Shown here: positions 1 through 8,165 of the stretch, piece by piece
How the letters are laid out: each line of letters begins with the position of its first letter
Numbering within the stretch: the first letter of the stretch is position 1
Assembly: GCF_001279525.1 (NCBI RefSeq)
Contig: NZ_LGDY01000102.1
Span: 110,785-174,784, forward strand
DNA: 64,000 bases
Reading direction: 5' to 3'
Origin: Nocardia sp. NRRL S-836
GTDB lineage: Bacteria; Actinomycetota; Actinomycetes; Mycobacteriales; Pseudonocardiaceae
The notes under the pieces: generated by a model
Told to the model about the DNA's origin: nothing
Database searches by the model: none
Seen by the model: the letters and a program-made list of their open reading frames with translations, nothing else
Position numbers and translations under genes: made by a program

Positions 1-886
1 CCTGCCCGTCGGGGAAGCGGTCGGCCACGCGGTGCGCCCACTCGACGGCGAACGTCGTCTTGCCGACCCCGGCGACACCGGAGACCACGACGATCGGCGG
101 CAGGCCGGCCAGCGCGGCGAACTCGGCGGCACGGCCCGTGAAGTGCCCGGCGCGCGCGGGCAGCTGGGCGGGCTTCGCGGTGCGCGGAGCGGGTTTCGCG
201 CTGTGCAGGGAGGGATCGCGCCGCAGGATGGCGGTGTGCAGGGCGCTCAGCTCGGGCCCCGGGTCGGCACCGAGCTCGTCGGCGAGCCGGGATCTGAGGC
301 GCTGGAACGCTTCGAGCGCGTCCGCGTGCCTCCCGTCGAGGTGCAGCGCCCGCATCAGCAGACCGACGAGCCGTTCCCTGGTCGGGTGGCTCACCACGAG
401 CCGTTCGAGCTCGGCGACCGCGTCCTCACGGCCGAGCCGCTCGGCCCAATGCCCCTCCAGCGCGGCGATCCGCTGCTCCCGCAGCCGGTCGACCTCCGCA
501 CGCCCCCACCCGAACAGCTCGACGCCCGCCAGCGGCTCGCCCCGCCACAGGCTGAGGTCCCTGGTCCGCTCGAACCGCTCCGCGTCGACCGAGGCGTCCA
601 GCTGGTAGCCACCGGGCTTGGTCACGACCGCGCCGGGCATGCCGCAGTCAGCCAGCGCCTGCCGCACCCGCGCGACATAACTGTGCAACGACCGCACGGC
701 CGTGCGCGGCGGGTCATCCCCCCACAACACGTCCACGAGGCGGTCGACGGGAACCGGCGTACCCGCGCGCAGCGCCAGCACCGCCACGACGCTGCGCTGC
801 CGGGCGCCGTTCAGCTCGGCCCGACCACGCGGGCCGCACACCTCCACGGGCCCGAGGATCCGGACCTCGCCACCTGGTCCCCCCAC
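1..886 (-). CDS. SARP/AfsR-type transcriptional regulator with NB-ARC domain, partial (3' end outside the window)
   Basis: About 295 N-terminal residues are visible and the frame runs open through base 1. Residues about 5-90 are an OmpR-like winged helix (begins GGEVRILGPVEV). Residues about 95-245 form a bacterial transcriptional activator domain ending in the typical LADELGADPGPEL stretch. From about residue 265 an NB-ARC NTPase begins with the Walker A motif GVAGVGKTT. This order is that of AfsR/SARP activators, which usually control secondary metabolism or cell-wall responses. The GTG at 886 is chosen because homology begins a few residues later and no better in-frame start lies upstream; no clear ribosome site is seen. 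The target genes are unknown and nothing links it to the sugar genes downstream. Confidence 0.85.
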   Translation of the reverse strand, partial: MGGPGGEVRILGPVEVCGPRGRAELNGARQRSVVAVLALRAGTPVPVDRLVDVLWGDDPPRTAVRSLHSYVARVRQALADCGMPGAVVTKPGGYQLDASVDAERFERTRDLSLWRGEPLAGVELFGWGRAEVDRLREQRIAALEGHWAERLGREDAVAELERLVVSHPTRERLVGLLMRALHLDGRHADALEAFQRLRSRLADELGADPGPELSALHTAILRRDPSLHSAKPAPRTAKPAQLPARAGHFTGRAAEFAALAGLPPIVVVSGVAGVGKTTFAVEWAHRVADRFPDGQ

Positions 887-1495
887 GATTTGTACGTTAG
901 CTGGCCAAATGGGCTGATGGCGAGGTGTTCGGGGGGAACCGCCCATCGGCTGGAGTGATCGCACACGGCCTGGGGAGGGTCGGCGGTCCGGGCCGGGCAC
1001 GGCTGGTGGTCGCGGTGAGGCACGGCTGGCGAGTGGGGCGGCATTCGCGGGTGACGGCACGGCGGGGAGGGGCGCGGCGGCGGCGAGGCGCGGTGGGGCG
1101 GCGGCGGGCGGCGGAGCCGGGGGCAGCAACGGAGCCGGCTTGGCGGCGGCTGGTGGCTGGGGCTGGGGTTGCAACGGCGGGCGGCGGGATGGCGGCCAGG
1201 TCGGCCTGGCGATAGCCCTGGGCGCGCCCCTGCCCGACAGGGGGCGCGGCACAGCCCGCCCCACAGCCGTCGCGGCACGGCATGCCCGGCGGTGGTTGTC
1301 GCACGCCCCTCGCCCGGCGACGGTCCCGCGCAGCCCGCCCGTCGGTGTCCGGCGCGCCGGACAGCGGTCGCGGCACAGCCTGCCCGGCAACGGTCGCGGC
1401 ACAGCCCGCCCGGCATCGATCGAATTCGAGTCGAAGACGCGTGCCGGAAAGCCTTTGCTGGCACCGTTTGCGGCCGACCTCGTAGATTGCCGGGC
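887..1495. other. gene-free G+C-rich intergenic region
   Basis: About 600 bases between the divergent SARP gene and the secreted-protein gene. Open frames here are artefacts of the extreme G+C content: no ribosome sites, low-complexity Arg/Gly/Pro translations, no recognisable motif. It holds short degenerate repeats of the type GCGGCACAGCCCGCC, clearest at 1365-1415. Promoters for both flanking genes must lie here, but I cannot point to one with confidence. Confidence 0.6.
1365..1415. repeat. two imperfect 25-bp tandem copies (period 26)
   Basis: Copies at 1365-1389 and 1391-1415 begin CGGTCGCGGCACAGCC and differ at one base. A further partial copy lies near 1244-1261. No coding sense is apparent. 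Confidence 0.7.
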
Positions 1496-2254
1496 ATGCC
1501 TTTGCGGAAAGCGTTGTCCGTGATCCTGGCTCTCCCCCTCCTCCTCACGGCCCTGCCGGCCGCGACCGCGCACCCGCGCTCGTGCGCTCGCCCGGGGTTG
1601 TTGTTCTGCGAGGACTTCCAGTCGGTGCCGCTGGGTGGTGCGACCAGTCTCGACTGGGGCGTGGACACCCGGCACGGCACGCTCACCGTGGAGAAAGCCG
1701 CGCGCGGTCAGCGGGTGCTGCACGTGCACACCGAGGGCAACGGGCGCGCCTTCCTGCGCGTGGACGACTTCTCGGCGCCGGGCAACAGCTTCTACGGGCG
1801 GATGCGGCTGAAGGTCGACGCCTTCCCGAAGCAGCCGGACTGGGCGCACTACACCCTGGTCGAGGCCACCGGGGATGGACCGGAGGTCGTGCGGCCGCTG
1901 GGTGGTCAGTACGTGCCGACCGCCGATCGGGCGCTGTGGGGTGTGGGCGCCGACGGCGGGCCGACCGGTGACTGGACGAACTGGCGGGAGTCGGCGCCCT
2001 CGCGTGCGGACGTGTGGCAGTGCGTCGAGTGGCGGATGGACGCCTCCGACAACCGCGTCGAGCTGTGGTTCGACGGTGTGCCGCAGCCGGACCTCACGGT
2101 CTCAACTCGGTCGCACGGCGGCAATCCGGTGGACTTCGTGTTCCCCGCCTTCGACACGGTCAAGATCGGCTGGCAGCTGTACCAGCCCCACGACGGCGCC
2201 CACGACCTGTGGCTCGACGACATCGCGCTCGGGTCGCGGCGGGTGGGGTGCTGA
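1496..2254 (+). CDS. secreted lectin-fold protein, possibly Cip1-like polysaccharide lyase
   Basis: 252 residues. A signal peptide covers about residues 1-25 (ends LPAATAHP). The mature part begins with RPGLLFCEDFQS, followed by alternating strands typical of a concanavalin-like jelly roll (FYGRMRLKVDAFP, VWQCVEWRMDASDNRVELWFDG, HDLWLDDIALG). This pattern resembles Cip1 of cellulolytic fungi and its bacterial relatives, which bind or cleave uronic-acid-containing polysaccharides; that assignment is from memory and moderate. The start is ATG at 1496, where the signal peptide begins; longer in-frame readings are low-complexity intergenic sequence. It ends 9 bases before the convergent GntR gene. 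Its position beside a sugar island fits a carbohydrate-binding or -cleaving role. Confidence 0.7.
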   Translation: MPLRKALSVILALPLLLTALPAATAHPRSCARPGLLFCEDFQSVPLGGATSLDWGVDTRHGTLTVEKAARGQRVLHVHTEGNGRAFLRVDDFSAPGNSFYGRMRLKVDAFPKQPDWAHYTLVEATGDGPEVVRPLGGQYVPTADRALWGVGADGGPTGDWTNWRESAPSRADVWQCVEWRMDASDNRVELWFDGVPQPDLTVSTRSHGGNPVDFVFPAFDTVKIGWQLYQPHDGAHDLWLDDIALGSRRVGC

Positions 2255-2263
2255 GGGACGGGC

Positions 2264-2950
2264 TCAGGCCTCGCGGCCCACGTGCTCGCGCAACCAGCGT
2301 TCGGTCGTGTTGATGTGCATCAGGGCGGCGGCCTGTGCGAGTGCGGGGTCGCGGTCGGCCAGTGCCTGGTGGATCGCCTCGTGCTCGGCGAGGGTACGGC
2401 TGGCGGCGTTGTCGTCGACCAGGCCGCGCCACACCCTGGCGCGGACCGTGCGGCTGGAGATGCCCTCCAGCAACGTGGTCAGCGTGGCGTTGCCGGTGGC
2501 GGCGACGACCGCGCGGTGGAAGGCGGCGTCGTGGAGGTTGAGCAGTTCGACGTCGTCGCGGGCGGCGCGCATCGCGTCCAGGTGCTGTTCGACCTCCCGC
2601 AGTTCGCGGTCGGAGATGCGGGTCGCGGCGAGTGCGGTCGCGACCGGTTCGAAGAGCCTGCGCACCTCGGTCAGCTCCAGGAGGGTGTCGCCGCGCAGCA
2701 GTTCGACGGCCGAGGAGATGCCGCCGAGCAGCACCGACGGTTCCAGGCTCGTCACGTAGGTGCCGTCACCGCGCCGGATCTCCAGGACCCGCGCCACCAC
2801 CAGGGCCTTGACCGCCTCGCGCATCAGGTTGCGGGACAGGCCCAGCTCGGCGGCCAGTTGCTGCTCCGGCGGCAGCTTCGACCCCGGCGGCAGCTCGCCC
2901 GACCCGATCAGGTCCCGGATGCGGTCGATGGCCTTGTCGGTCAGTGACAT
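2264..2950 (-). CDS. FadR-subfamily GntR transcriptional regulator
   Basis: 228 residues. The N-terminal winged helix (residues about 5-70) contains PGSKLPPEQQLAAELGLSRN followed by REAVKAL, the classic GntR recognition region. The C-terminal all-helical FCD domain (about 80-225) carries the metal/ligand pocket pattern LFEP...HDAAFHRAV...HEAIHQAL. FCD regulators usually repress sugar-acid or hexuronate genes. The ATG at 2950 is chosen because the HTH starts directly after it; an upstream extension is possible but has no family similarity. It is divergent from the fuconate-dehydratase/ABC/GH95 run, so it most likely controls that operon, with a fucose-pathway metabolite as ligand (inference). 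Confidence 0.88.
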   Translation of the reverse strand: MSLTDKAIDRIRDLIGSGELPPGSKLPPEQQLAAELGLSRNLMREAVKALVVARVLEIRRGDGTYVTSLEPSVLLGGISSAVELLRGDTLLELTEVRRLFEPVATALAATRISDRELREVEQHLDAMRAARDDVELLNLHDAAFHRAVVAATGNATLTTLLEGISSRTVRARVWRGLVDDNAASRTLAEHEAIHQALADRDPALAQAAALMHINTTERWLREHVGREA

Positions 2951-2971
2951 CCGCGCAGGGTAGCAACACAT

Positions 2972-2994
2972 CCCATCTCTGCCGAAGAGATGGG
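2972..2994. promoter_or_regulatory. perfect inverted repeat, candidate GntR operator
   Basis: Arms CCCATCTCT (2972-2980) and AGAGATGGG (2986-2994) match perfectly around a 5-base centre, 22 bases upstream of the GntR start and in the divergent promoter region of the fucose operon. A related CCATCCCATG element lies near 3100. The position fits autoregulation plus control of the divergent operon. Confidence 0.55.
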
Positions 2995-3170
2995 TCGTCC
3001 GCATCCACGCGCCTCGAACAGCATCGCTGCCTGCAGCAGGCATTTGAGTGCAATTTGCCCGAAGACGATGGACACGTCTAGTCGCCGTGGCCTATAAATC
3101 CATCCCATGTCCGCTCACGGATCGTTGCTCCGCGGACACGCCGCTGACACACGACGATGGGGTGGTTGCA

Positions 3171-4484
3171 ATGCACCGGACCGAGCTGATCACCGCGGTC
3201 GAGGCGATCGACGTCCGGTTCCCCACCTCGCGTGAGCTCGACGGGTCGGACGCGATGAACCCCGAGCCCGACTACTCGGCCGCCTACGTGACCATCCGCA
3301 CGAGCGGGGGCGCGGAGGGGTACGGGCTCGCGTTCACCGTGGGACGGGGCAACGACGTCGAGGTCGCCGCCGTGCGCGCGCTGGCCCCGCTGGTGACCGG
3401 GCTGCCGGTGGACGAGGTCCTCGGCGACCTCGGTGCGTTCTCACGCCTGCTGACCGGTGACAGTCAGCTGCGGTGGCTCGGCCCGGAGAAGGGCGCCATC
3501 CACATGGCCGCTGCCGCGATCGTGAACGCGGTGTGGGACCTCTACGCACGGCGGGAGGGCAAACCCGTGTGGCAGCTGCTCTCCGAGCTGTCACCGGAGC
3601 AGCTGGTCGACCTCGTCGACTTCCGCTACCTGGAGGACGCGCTCACCCGCGACGAGGCGCTCGCCATCCTCCGGCGCGCCGAACCGGGTCGTGCCGCGCG
3701 CACCGCCCACCTGCGCAGCCACGGTTATCCCGCCTACACGACCACGCCCGGCTGGCTGGGCTACGACGACGAGAAGCTCGTGCGGTTGTCACGGCAGGCC
3801 GTCGCCGACGGGTTCACCCTGATCAAGCTCAAGGTCGGCGCCAACGCCGAGGACGACCTGCGGCGGCTGCGGCTGGCCCGTGAGGCGGTCGGTCCCGACA
3901 TCAAGATCGCCGTCGACGCCAACCAGGCGTGGGGTGTGCGGCAGGCAATCGACTGGATGGCCGAGCTGACGCCCTACGACCCGTACTGGATCGAGGAGCC
4001 GACCTCACCCGACGACGTCCTCGGCCACGCCACCATCCGCCGGGCCGTCGCGCCGGTGAAGGTCGCCACCGGCGAGCACACGCACAACCAGGTGATGTTC
4101 AAGCAGCTGCTGCAGCTCGACGCCATCGACGTCCTGCAGCTCGACGCGAGCCGCACCGCCGGCGTCACCGAGAACGTCGCGATCCTGTTGCTGGCGGCCA
4201 AGTTCGGCGTGCCGGTCTGCCCGCACGCCGGTGGTGTCGGGCTGTGCGAGATGGTCCAGCACCTGGCGATGTTCGACTACGTGGCGGTCAGCGGCACCAC
4301 CGAGAACCGCGTCGTCGAGTACGTCGACCACCTGCACGAGCACTTCACCGACCCGGTGCGCGTCCGCGACGGCCACTACCTCGCACCGACGGCCCCCGGC
4401 ATCAGCGCACAGCTGCACCCGGCCTCCATCGCCGCCCACCGCTTCCCGGACGGGCCCGTCTGGAACGGGCAGGTCACCGCCTGA
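3171..4484 (+). CDS. enolase-superfamily L-fuconate dehydratase-like enzyme
   Basis: 437 residues, the usual length of L-fuconate dehydratase (FucD/ENOSF1 group), which converts L-fuconate to 2-keto-3-deoxy-L-fuconate in non-phosphorylated fucose catabolism. Visible signatures: the substrate-capping N-terminal domain, [12 protein letters not shown] with the catalytic Lys pair, IAVDANQAW and [11 protein letters not shown] with metal ligands, ATGEHTHN, and a C-terminal [19 protein letters not shown]. The start is ATG 3171 with a G-rich ribosome site just before it. It is the first gene of a run continuing into a sugar ABC importer and a GH95-like fucosidase, which strengthens a fucose role. A related 6-deoxysugar or galactonate substrate remains possible. 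No signal peptide, so cytoplasmic. Confidence 0.85.
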   Translation: MHRTELITAVEAIDVRFPTSRELDGSDAMNPEPDYSAAYVTIRTSGGAEGYGLAFTVGRGNDVEVAAVRALAPLVTGLPVDEVLGDLGAFSRLLTGDSQLRWLGPEKGAIHMAAAAIVNAVWDLYARREGKPVWQLLSELSPEQLVDLVDFRYLEDALTRDEALAILRRAEPGRAARTAHLRSHGYPAYTTTPGWLGYDDEKLVRLSRQAVADGFTLIKLKVGANAEDDLRRLRLAREAVGPDIKIAVDANQAWGVRQAIDWMAELTPYDPYWIEEPTSPDDVLGHATIRRAVAPVKVATGEHTHNQVMFKQLLQLDAIDVLQLDASRTAGVTENVAILLLAAKFGVPVCPHAGGVGLCEMVQHLAMFDYVAVSGTTENRVVEYVDHLHEHFTDPVRVRDGHYLAPTAPGISAQLHPASIAAHRFPDGPVWNGQVTA

Positions 4485-4525
4485 GCGTCGACGCACCCAT
4501 CCCGTCACCCGTTAGGAGACCCGCC

Positions 4526-5575
4526 GTGAACACCAGAACCCGCGCCTGTCTCGGTCTCGTCGCGCTCCTCACCGCCGCGCTCACCGCGTGCGGCTCGTCG
4601 AGCACCGGTGCGGGCGGGCAGGTGGTCGGTGTCGACTACCCGCGCTCCGACACCGACTTCTGGAACTCCTACATCAAGTACACCCCCGAGTTCGGCAAGG
4701 AGCTCGGCCTGGAGCTCAAGACCACGAACTCGCAGAACGACGTCGCCAAGCTCACCGCCAACGTCCAGACGTTCATCAGCCAGGGCGTGAAGGGCGTCGC
4801 GATGGCGCCGCAGGACACCGCGGCGATCGCACCGACGCTGGAACAGCTGGCCGCCAAGAAGATCCCGGTCGTCACCGTCGACACCCGGCCCGACAGCGGT
4901 GACGTGTTCATGGTCGTGCGCGCCGACAACCGGGCCTACGGCGAGAAGGCCTGCCGGTTCCTCGGCGCGAAGCTCGCAGGCAAGGGCAAGGTCGTGATGC
5001 TGCAGGGCGACCTCTCCTCGATCAACGGCAGGGACCGCACCGAGGCGTTCAACGACTGCATGAAGGCCAACTACCCCGGCATCACCGTGCTCGGCGAGGC
5101 CACGAACTGGGACGGCGCGGTCGCGGCGCAGAAGCTGCAGACCGACCTCACCGCCAACCCGGACGTCAAGGGCGTCTACATGCAGTCGAGCTTCGCGCTC
5201 TCCGGCACGCTGCAGGTGCTCAAGCAGAAGAACCTGCTGGTGCCGCCCACGGACCCCAAGCACGTGTTCATCGTGTCCAACGACGGCATCCCCGAGGAGC
5301 TCAAGAACATCGCCGAGGGCAACATCGACGCCACCGTGTCCCAGCCGGCCGACCTGTACGCCAAGTACGCGCTGCAGTACGTCAAGGCCGCGATCGAGGG
5401 CAAGACGTTCAACCCCGGCAAGACCGACCACGACAGCACGATCGTCCAGGTCCGCCCCGGCCTGCTGGAGGACCAGCTCTCCGCTCCGCTGGTCACCGCC
5501 GACGGCGGCACCTCCGACGGCGTGACCAGCCTCAAGCACGACGACAAGTCGTTGTGGGGCACCAAGCTCGGCTGA
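4526..5575 (+). CDS. sugar ABC transporter substrate-binding lipoprotein (ribose/galactose type)
   Basis: 349 residues. A lipoprotein signal ends in the lipobox LTAC (Cys about residue 22), so the protein is tethered outside the membrane. The mature part is a periplasmic-binding-protein type 1 fold, Peripla_BP_4 group (VDYPRSDTDFWNSY at the first strand, ISQGVKGVAMAPQD, IPVVTVDTRPDSGD, VFIVSNDGIPEEL, IDATVSQPADLYAKYA). The start is GTG 4526 with ribosome site TAGGAG at 4513-4518; it follows the dehydratase by 41 bases. Partner genes are the ATPase and permease downstream. The context suggests L-fucose or a fucoside as cargo, but the binding residues do not tell me which sugar. Confidence 0.9.
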   Translation: MNTRTRACLGLVALLTAALTACGSSSTGAGGQVVGVDYPRSDTDFWNSYIKYTPEFGKELGLELKTTNSQNDVAKLTANVQTFISQGVKGVAMAPQDTAAIAPTLEQLAAKKIPVVTVDTRPDSGDVFMVVRADNRAYGEKACRFLGAKLAGKGKVVMLQGDLSSINGRDRTEAFNDCMKANYPGITVLGEATNWDGAVAAQKLQTDLTANPDVKGVYMQSSFALSGTLQVLKQKNLLVPPTDPKHVFIVSNDGIPEELKNIAEGNIDATVSQPADLYAKYALQYVKAAIEGKTFNPGKTDHDSTIVQVRPGLLEDQLSAPLVTADGGTSDGVTSLKHDDKSLWGTKLG

Positions 5576-5600
5576 GCCGGCGACAACGCGGGAGACAACC

Positions 5601-7106
5601 ATGGTCGCAGCTGCGCCCGTCGTCGAGGCGACGGGAGTGACGAAGCGGTACGGCTCCACCGTGGCCCTGCACGAGGCCGCCATCCTCATCGAGCAGGGGC
5701 AGACCCACGCCCTGGTGGGGCGCAACGGGGCCGGCAAGTCGACGCTGGTGTCCGTCCTCACCGGACTGCAGGCGCCGGACGAGGGCACCATCACCTTCGG
5801 CGGCGCACCGGCTCCGCGGCTCACCGACCGCGACGCGTGGCGGCAGCGGGTGGCCTGCGTCTACCAGAAGTCCACGATCATCCCCGGGCTGACGGTCGCG
5901 GAGAACCTGTTCCTCAACCGCTACGACCGCGGCCGCAGCGGCCTGATCAGCTGGCGGACGCTGCGCGGCAAGGCACGCGAGCTGCTCGACGCCTGGTCGG
6001 TCGACGTGGACGTGCGGCTGCCCGCCGGTGACCTCGACGTGGAGCAGCGGCAGTTCGTGGAGATCGCGCGGGCGCTGTCGTTCGGGGCTCGGTTCATCAT
6101 CCTCGACGAGCCGACCGCCCAGCTCGACGCCGCCGCGATCACCCGGTTGTTCGGCCGCATCACCGAGCTGCAGCAGCAAGGCGTCACGTTCCTGTTCATC
6201 AGCCACCACCTGCAGGAGATCTACGAGATCTGCGACACGGTCACCGTGTTCCGCGACGCCCGGCACGTGCTGACCGCGCGGGTCGACGCGCTGCCACGGG
6301 CCGAGCTGGTGGCCGCGATGACCGGGGAGGTGGCGGCGCAGACCGGTGCCACCCGCCGGGCTCCGGCCGCGGACGCCCCCACCGTGCTGGAGCTGGCGGA
6401 CGTGTCGCTGGAGGGCGGGTACGACGACGTGTCGCTGCACGTCCGGGCGGGCGAGGTCGTCGGTCTCGCCGGTGCGGCGAGCAGCGGCCGCATCGAGGTC
6501 GCGGAGACGATCGCGGGTCTGCGGGCCGCCACCGCGGGCACGGTGACGATCGCCGGGACGCGGCCACGGCCGGGCAGCGTGCCCGCGGCGTTGAAGGCGG
6601 GCGTCGGGTTCGTGCCGCAGGACCGGCACCACCAGGGGTACGTGGCGCAGCTGTCCATCGCGGACAACGGCACCCTGACCATCCCGGAACGGCTGGGCCG
6701 CGCGGGGTTCATCGACGGCCGCCGCCGCGACGGCTTCGCCCGCGACATGATCGGCAAGCTGGAGATCAAGACGCCGGGGCCGGAGCTGCCGGTGTCCGGG
6801 CTCTCCGGCGGCAACCAGCAGAAGGTCGTGATGGCCCGCGCGCTCGCGAACGACCCGCGGCTGCTGGTGCTGGTCAACCCGACCGCCGGCGTCGACGTGC
6901 GGTCCAAGGAGTTCCTCCTCGGCAAGGTCGAGGAGGTCGCCGAGTCCGGCGCGGGCGTGCTCATCGCCTCCGACGAGCTCGACGACCTGCGCCTGTGCGA
7001 CCGGGTCCTGGTGGTGTTCGGGGGCCGCGTGGTCGCCGAGATCCCCCGCGGCTGGCACGACCACCAGCTCGTGGCCGCGATGGAAGGAGTCGACCTCGAT
7101 GGCTGA
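5601..7106 (+). CDS. sugar ABC transporter ATP-binding protein, duplicated (RbsA type)
   Basis: 501 residues with two ABC cassettes. Cassette 1 (about 6-235) has Walker A GRNGAGKST and Walker B FIILDEPTAQLD, but a degenerate signature LDVEQRQFVEIA. Cassette 2 (about 260-495) keeps a full signature LSGGNQQKV, while its Walker A is replaced by GLAGAASSGRIEV (no Lys) and its Walker B reads LLVLVNPTAGVDV, so the usual Asp-Glu pair is missing. Only one complete ATP site, cassette 1 Walker A/B with the cassette 2 signature, can form. One-site asymmetry is common in this family; loss of the second Walker B acids is stronger than usual. The 3' end overlaps the permease start by 8 bases. Confidence 0.92.
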   Translation: MVAAAPVVEATGVTKRYGSTVALHEAAILIEQGQTHALVGRNGAGKSTLVSVLTGLQAPDEGTITFGGAPAPRLTDRDAWRQRVACVYQKSTIIPGLTVAENLFLNRYDRGRSGLISWRTLRGKARELLDAWSVDVDVRLPAGDLDVEQRQFVEIARALSFGARFIILDEPTAQLDAAAITRLFGRITELQQQGVTFLFISHHLQEIYEICDTVTVFRDARHVLTARVDALPRAELVAAMTGEVAAQTGATRRAPAADAPTVLELADVSLEGGYDDVSLHVRAGEVVGLAGAASSGRIEVAETIAGLRAATAGTVTIAGTRPRPGSVPAALKAGVGFVPQDRHHQGYVAQLSIADNGTLTIPERLGRAGFIDGRRRDGFARDMIGKLEIKTPGPELPVSGLSGGNQQKVVMARALANDPRLLVLVNPTAGVDVRSKEFLLGKVEEVAESGAGVLIASDELDDLRLCDRVLVVFGGRVVAEIPRGWHDHQLVAAMEGVDLDG

Positions 7107-8124
7107 GACCACGGAGCTCACGGCGGCGGCACCGGCGGCGAACGCCACCGGCACCGGCAGGCGGATCGCGTTCGCCCGGCTGCGCGACCTGGCGCTGATC
7201 CCGGCGATCATCGTGATCGCGGTGGTCGGCCAGCTGGTCAGCCCGGTGTTCCTGCGCGGCGACAACCTGGTCAACGTGCTGCAGACCATGTCGGAGATCG
7301 CGGTCCTGGTGCTGGCGCAGACGCTGGTGCTGATCGTGAAGAAGATGGACCTGTCGCTGGAGTCCACGGTCGGCCTCGCGCCCGGTGTCGCCGCCTGGCT
7401 CACCGTGCCGGTCGGCGCGGGCCACGGGCTGGGGCTGCTGCCCGGCGGCTGGTCGGTGCCGATCACGCTGGCGGTCGGTGTGCTCGTCGGCGTGGTCAAC
7501 GCGTTGTTCATCATCCGGTTCGGGCTCAACGGCTTCATCGTGACGCTCGGCATGCTGATCGTGCTGCGCGGCGTCCTGACCGGCATCTCCGGCGGTCAGA
7601 CGTTCTTCCGGCTGCCGGAGTCCATGCTGTACCTCGGCACGACCCAGTGGCTCGGCATGCCCGCGTCGGTGTGGCTGTGCCTGGCCCTGTTCGCCGCGGG
7701 CATCGTGGTGCTGGGCTTCACGAGCTTCGGCCGGTCGTTGTACGCGATCGGCGGCAACGTCGACGCGGCGAAGGCGGCGGGCATCCGCACGGACCGGGTG
7801 CTGTGGCTCGTCATCGTGACCGCGAGCCTGCTCGCGGCGCTCGCCGGTCTCCTGCTGTCCGGGCGGCTGGCCTCGGTCGCCTCCGCGCAGGGCAACGGGT
7901 ACATCTTCACCGTGTTCGCCGCGGCCGTCATCGGCGGCATCAGCCTCAACGGCGGCAAGGGCACCATGTTCGGCGCCTTCACCGGCATCCTGCTGCTCTT
8001 CCTCATCCAGAACGTGCTCACGCTCGCCGGTGTCCCCGCCCAGTGGATCGGGGCGCTCAACGGCACCATCATCCTCATCGCGCTGGCGCTGTCGCGGGTC
8101 ACCGGGGGCAAAGCCCAGGACTGA
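7099..8124 (+). CDS. sugar ABC transporter permease (RbsC type)
   Basis: 341 residues, hydrophobic throughout with about ten membrane segments, of the branched-chain/ribose permease superfamily (BPD_transp_2). Typical patches are MDLSLESTVGLAPGVAAWL, FGLNGFIVTLGMLIVLRG, RSLYAIGGNVDAAKAAGI (cytoplasmic loop that contacts the ATPase) and AAVIGGISLNGGKGT. The ATG at 7099 overlaps the ATPase stop, so the two are translationally coupled. It forms the channel of the importer whose binding protein lies at 4526. Confidence 0.92.
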   Translation: MAETTELTAAAPAANATGTGRRIAFARLRDLALIPAIIVIAVVGQLVSPVFLRGDNLVNVLQTMSEIAVLVLAQTLVLIVKKMDLSLESTVGLAPGVAAWLTVPVGAGHGLGLLPGGWSVPITLAVGVLVGVVNALFIIRFGLNGFIVTLGMLIVLRGVLTGISGGQTFFRLPESMLYLGTTQWLGMPASVWLCLALFAAGIVVLGFTSFGRSLYAIGGNVDAAKAAGIRTDRVLWLVIVTASLLAALAGLLLSGRLASVASAQGNGYIFTVFAAAVIGGISLNGGKGTMFGAFTGILLLFLIQNVLTLAGVPAQWIGALNGTIILIALALSRVTGGKAQD

Positions 8125-8165
8125 CCCGCACGAGCACGACATCCGCACGGTACAAGGGAGTTCAC

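Noticed and set aside
887..1495. Small genes in the G+C-rich gap near the SARP regulator
   Set aside because: No ribosome sites, biased composition and no similarity; treated as non-coding.
7099..7106. Eight-base overlap of ATPase and permease as a frameshift error
   Set aside because: Both ends match family lengths and overlaps of this kind are common in ABC operons.
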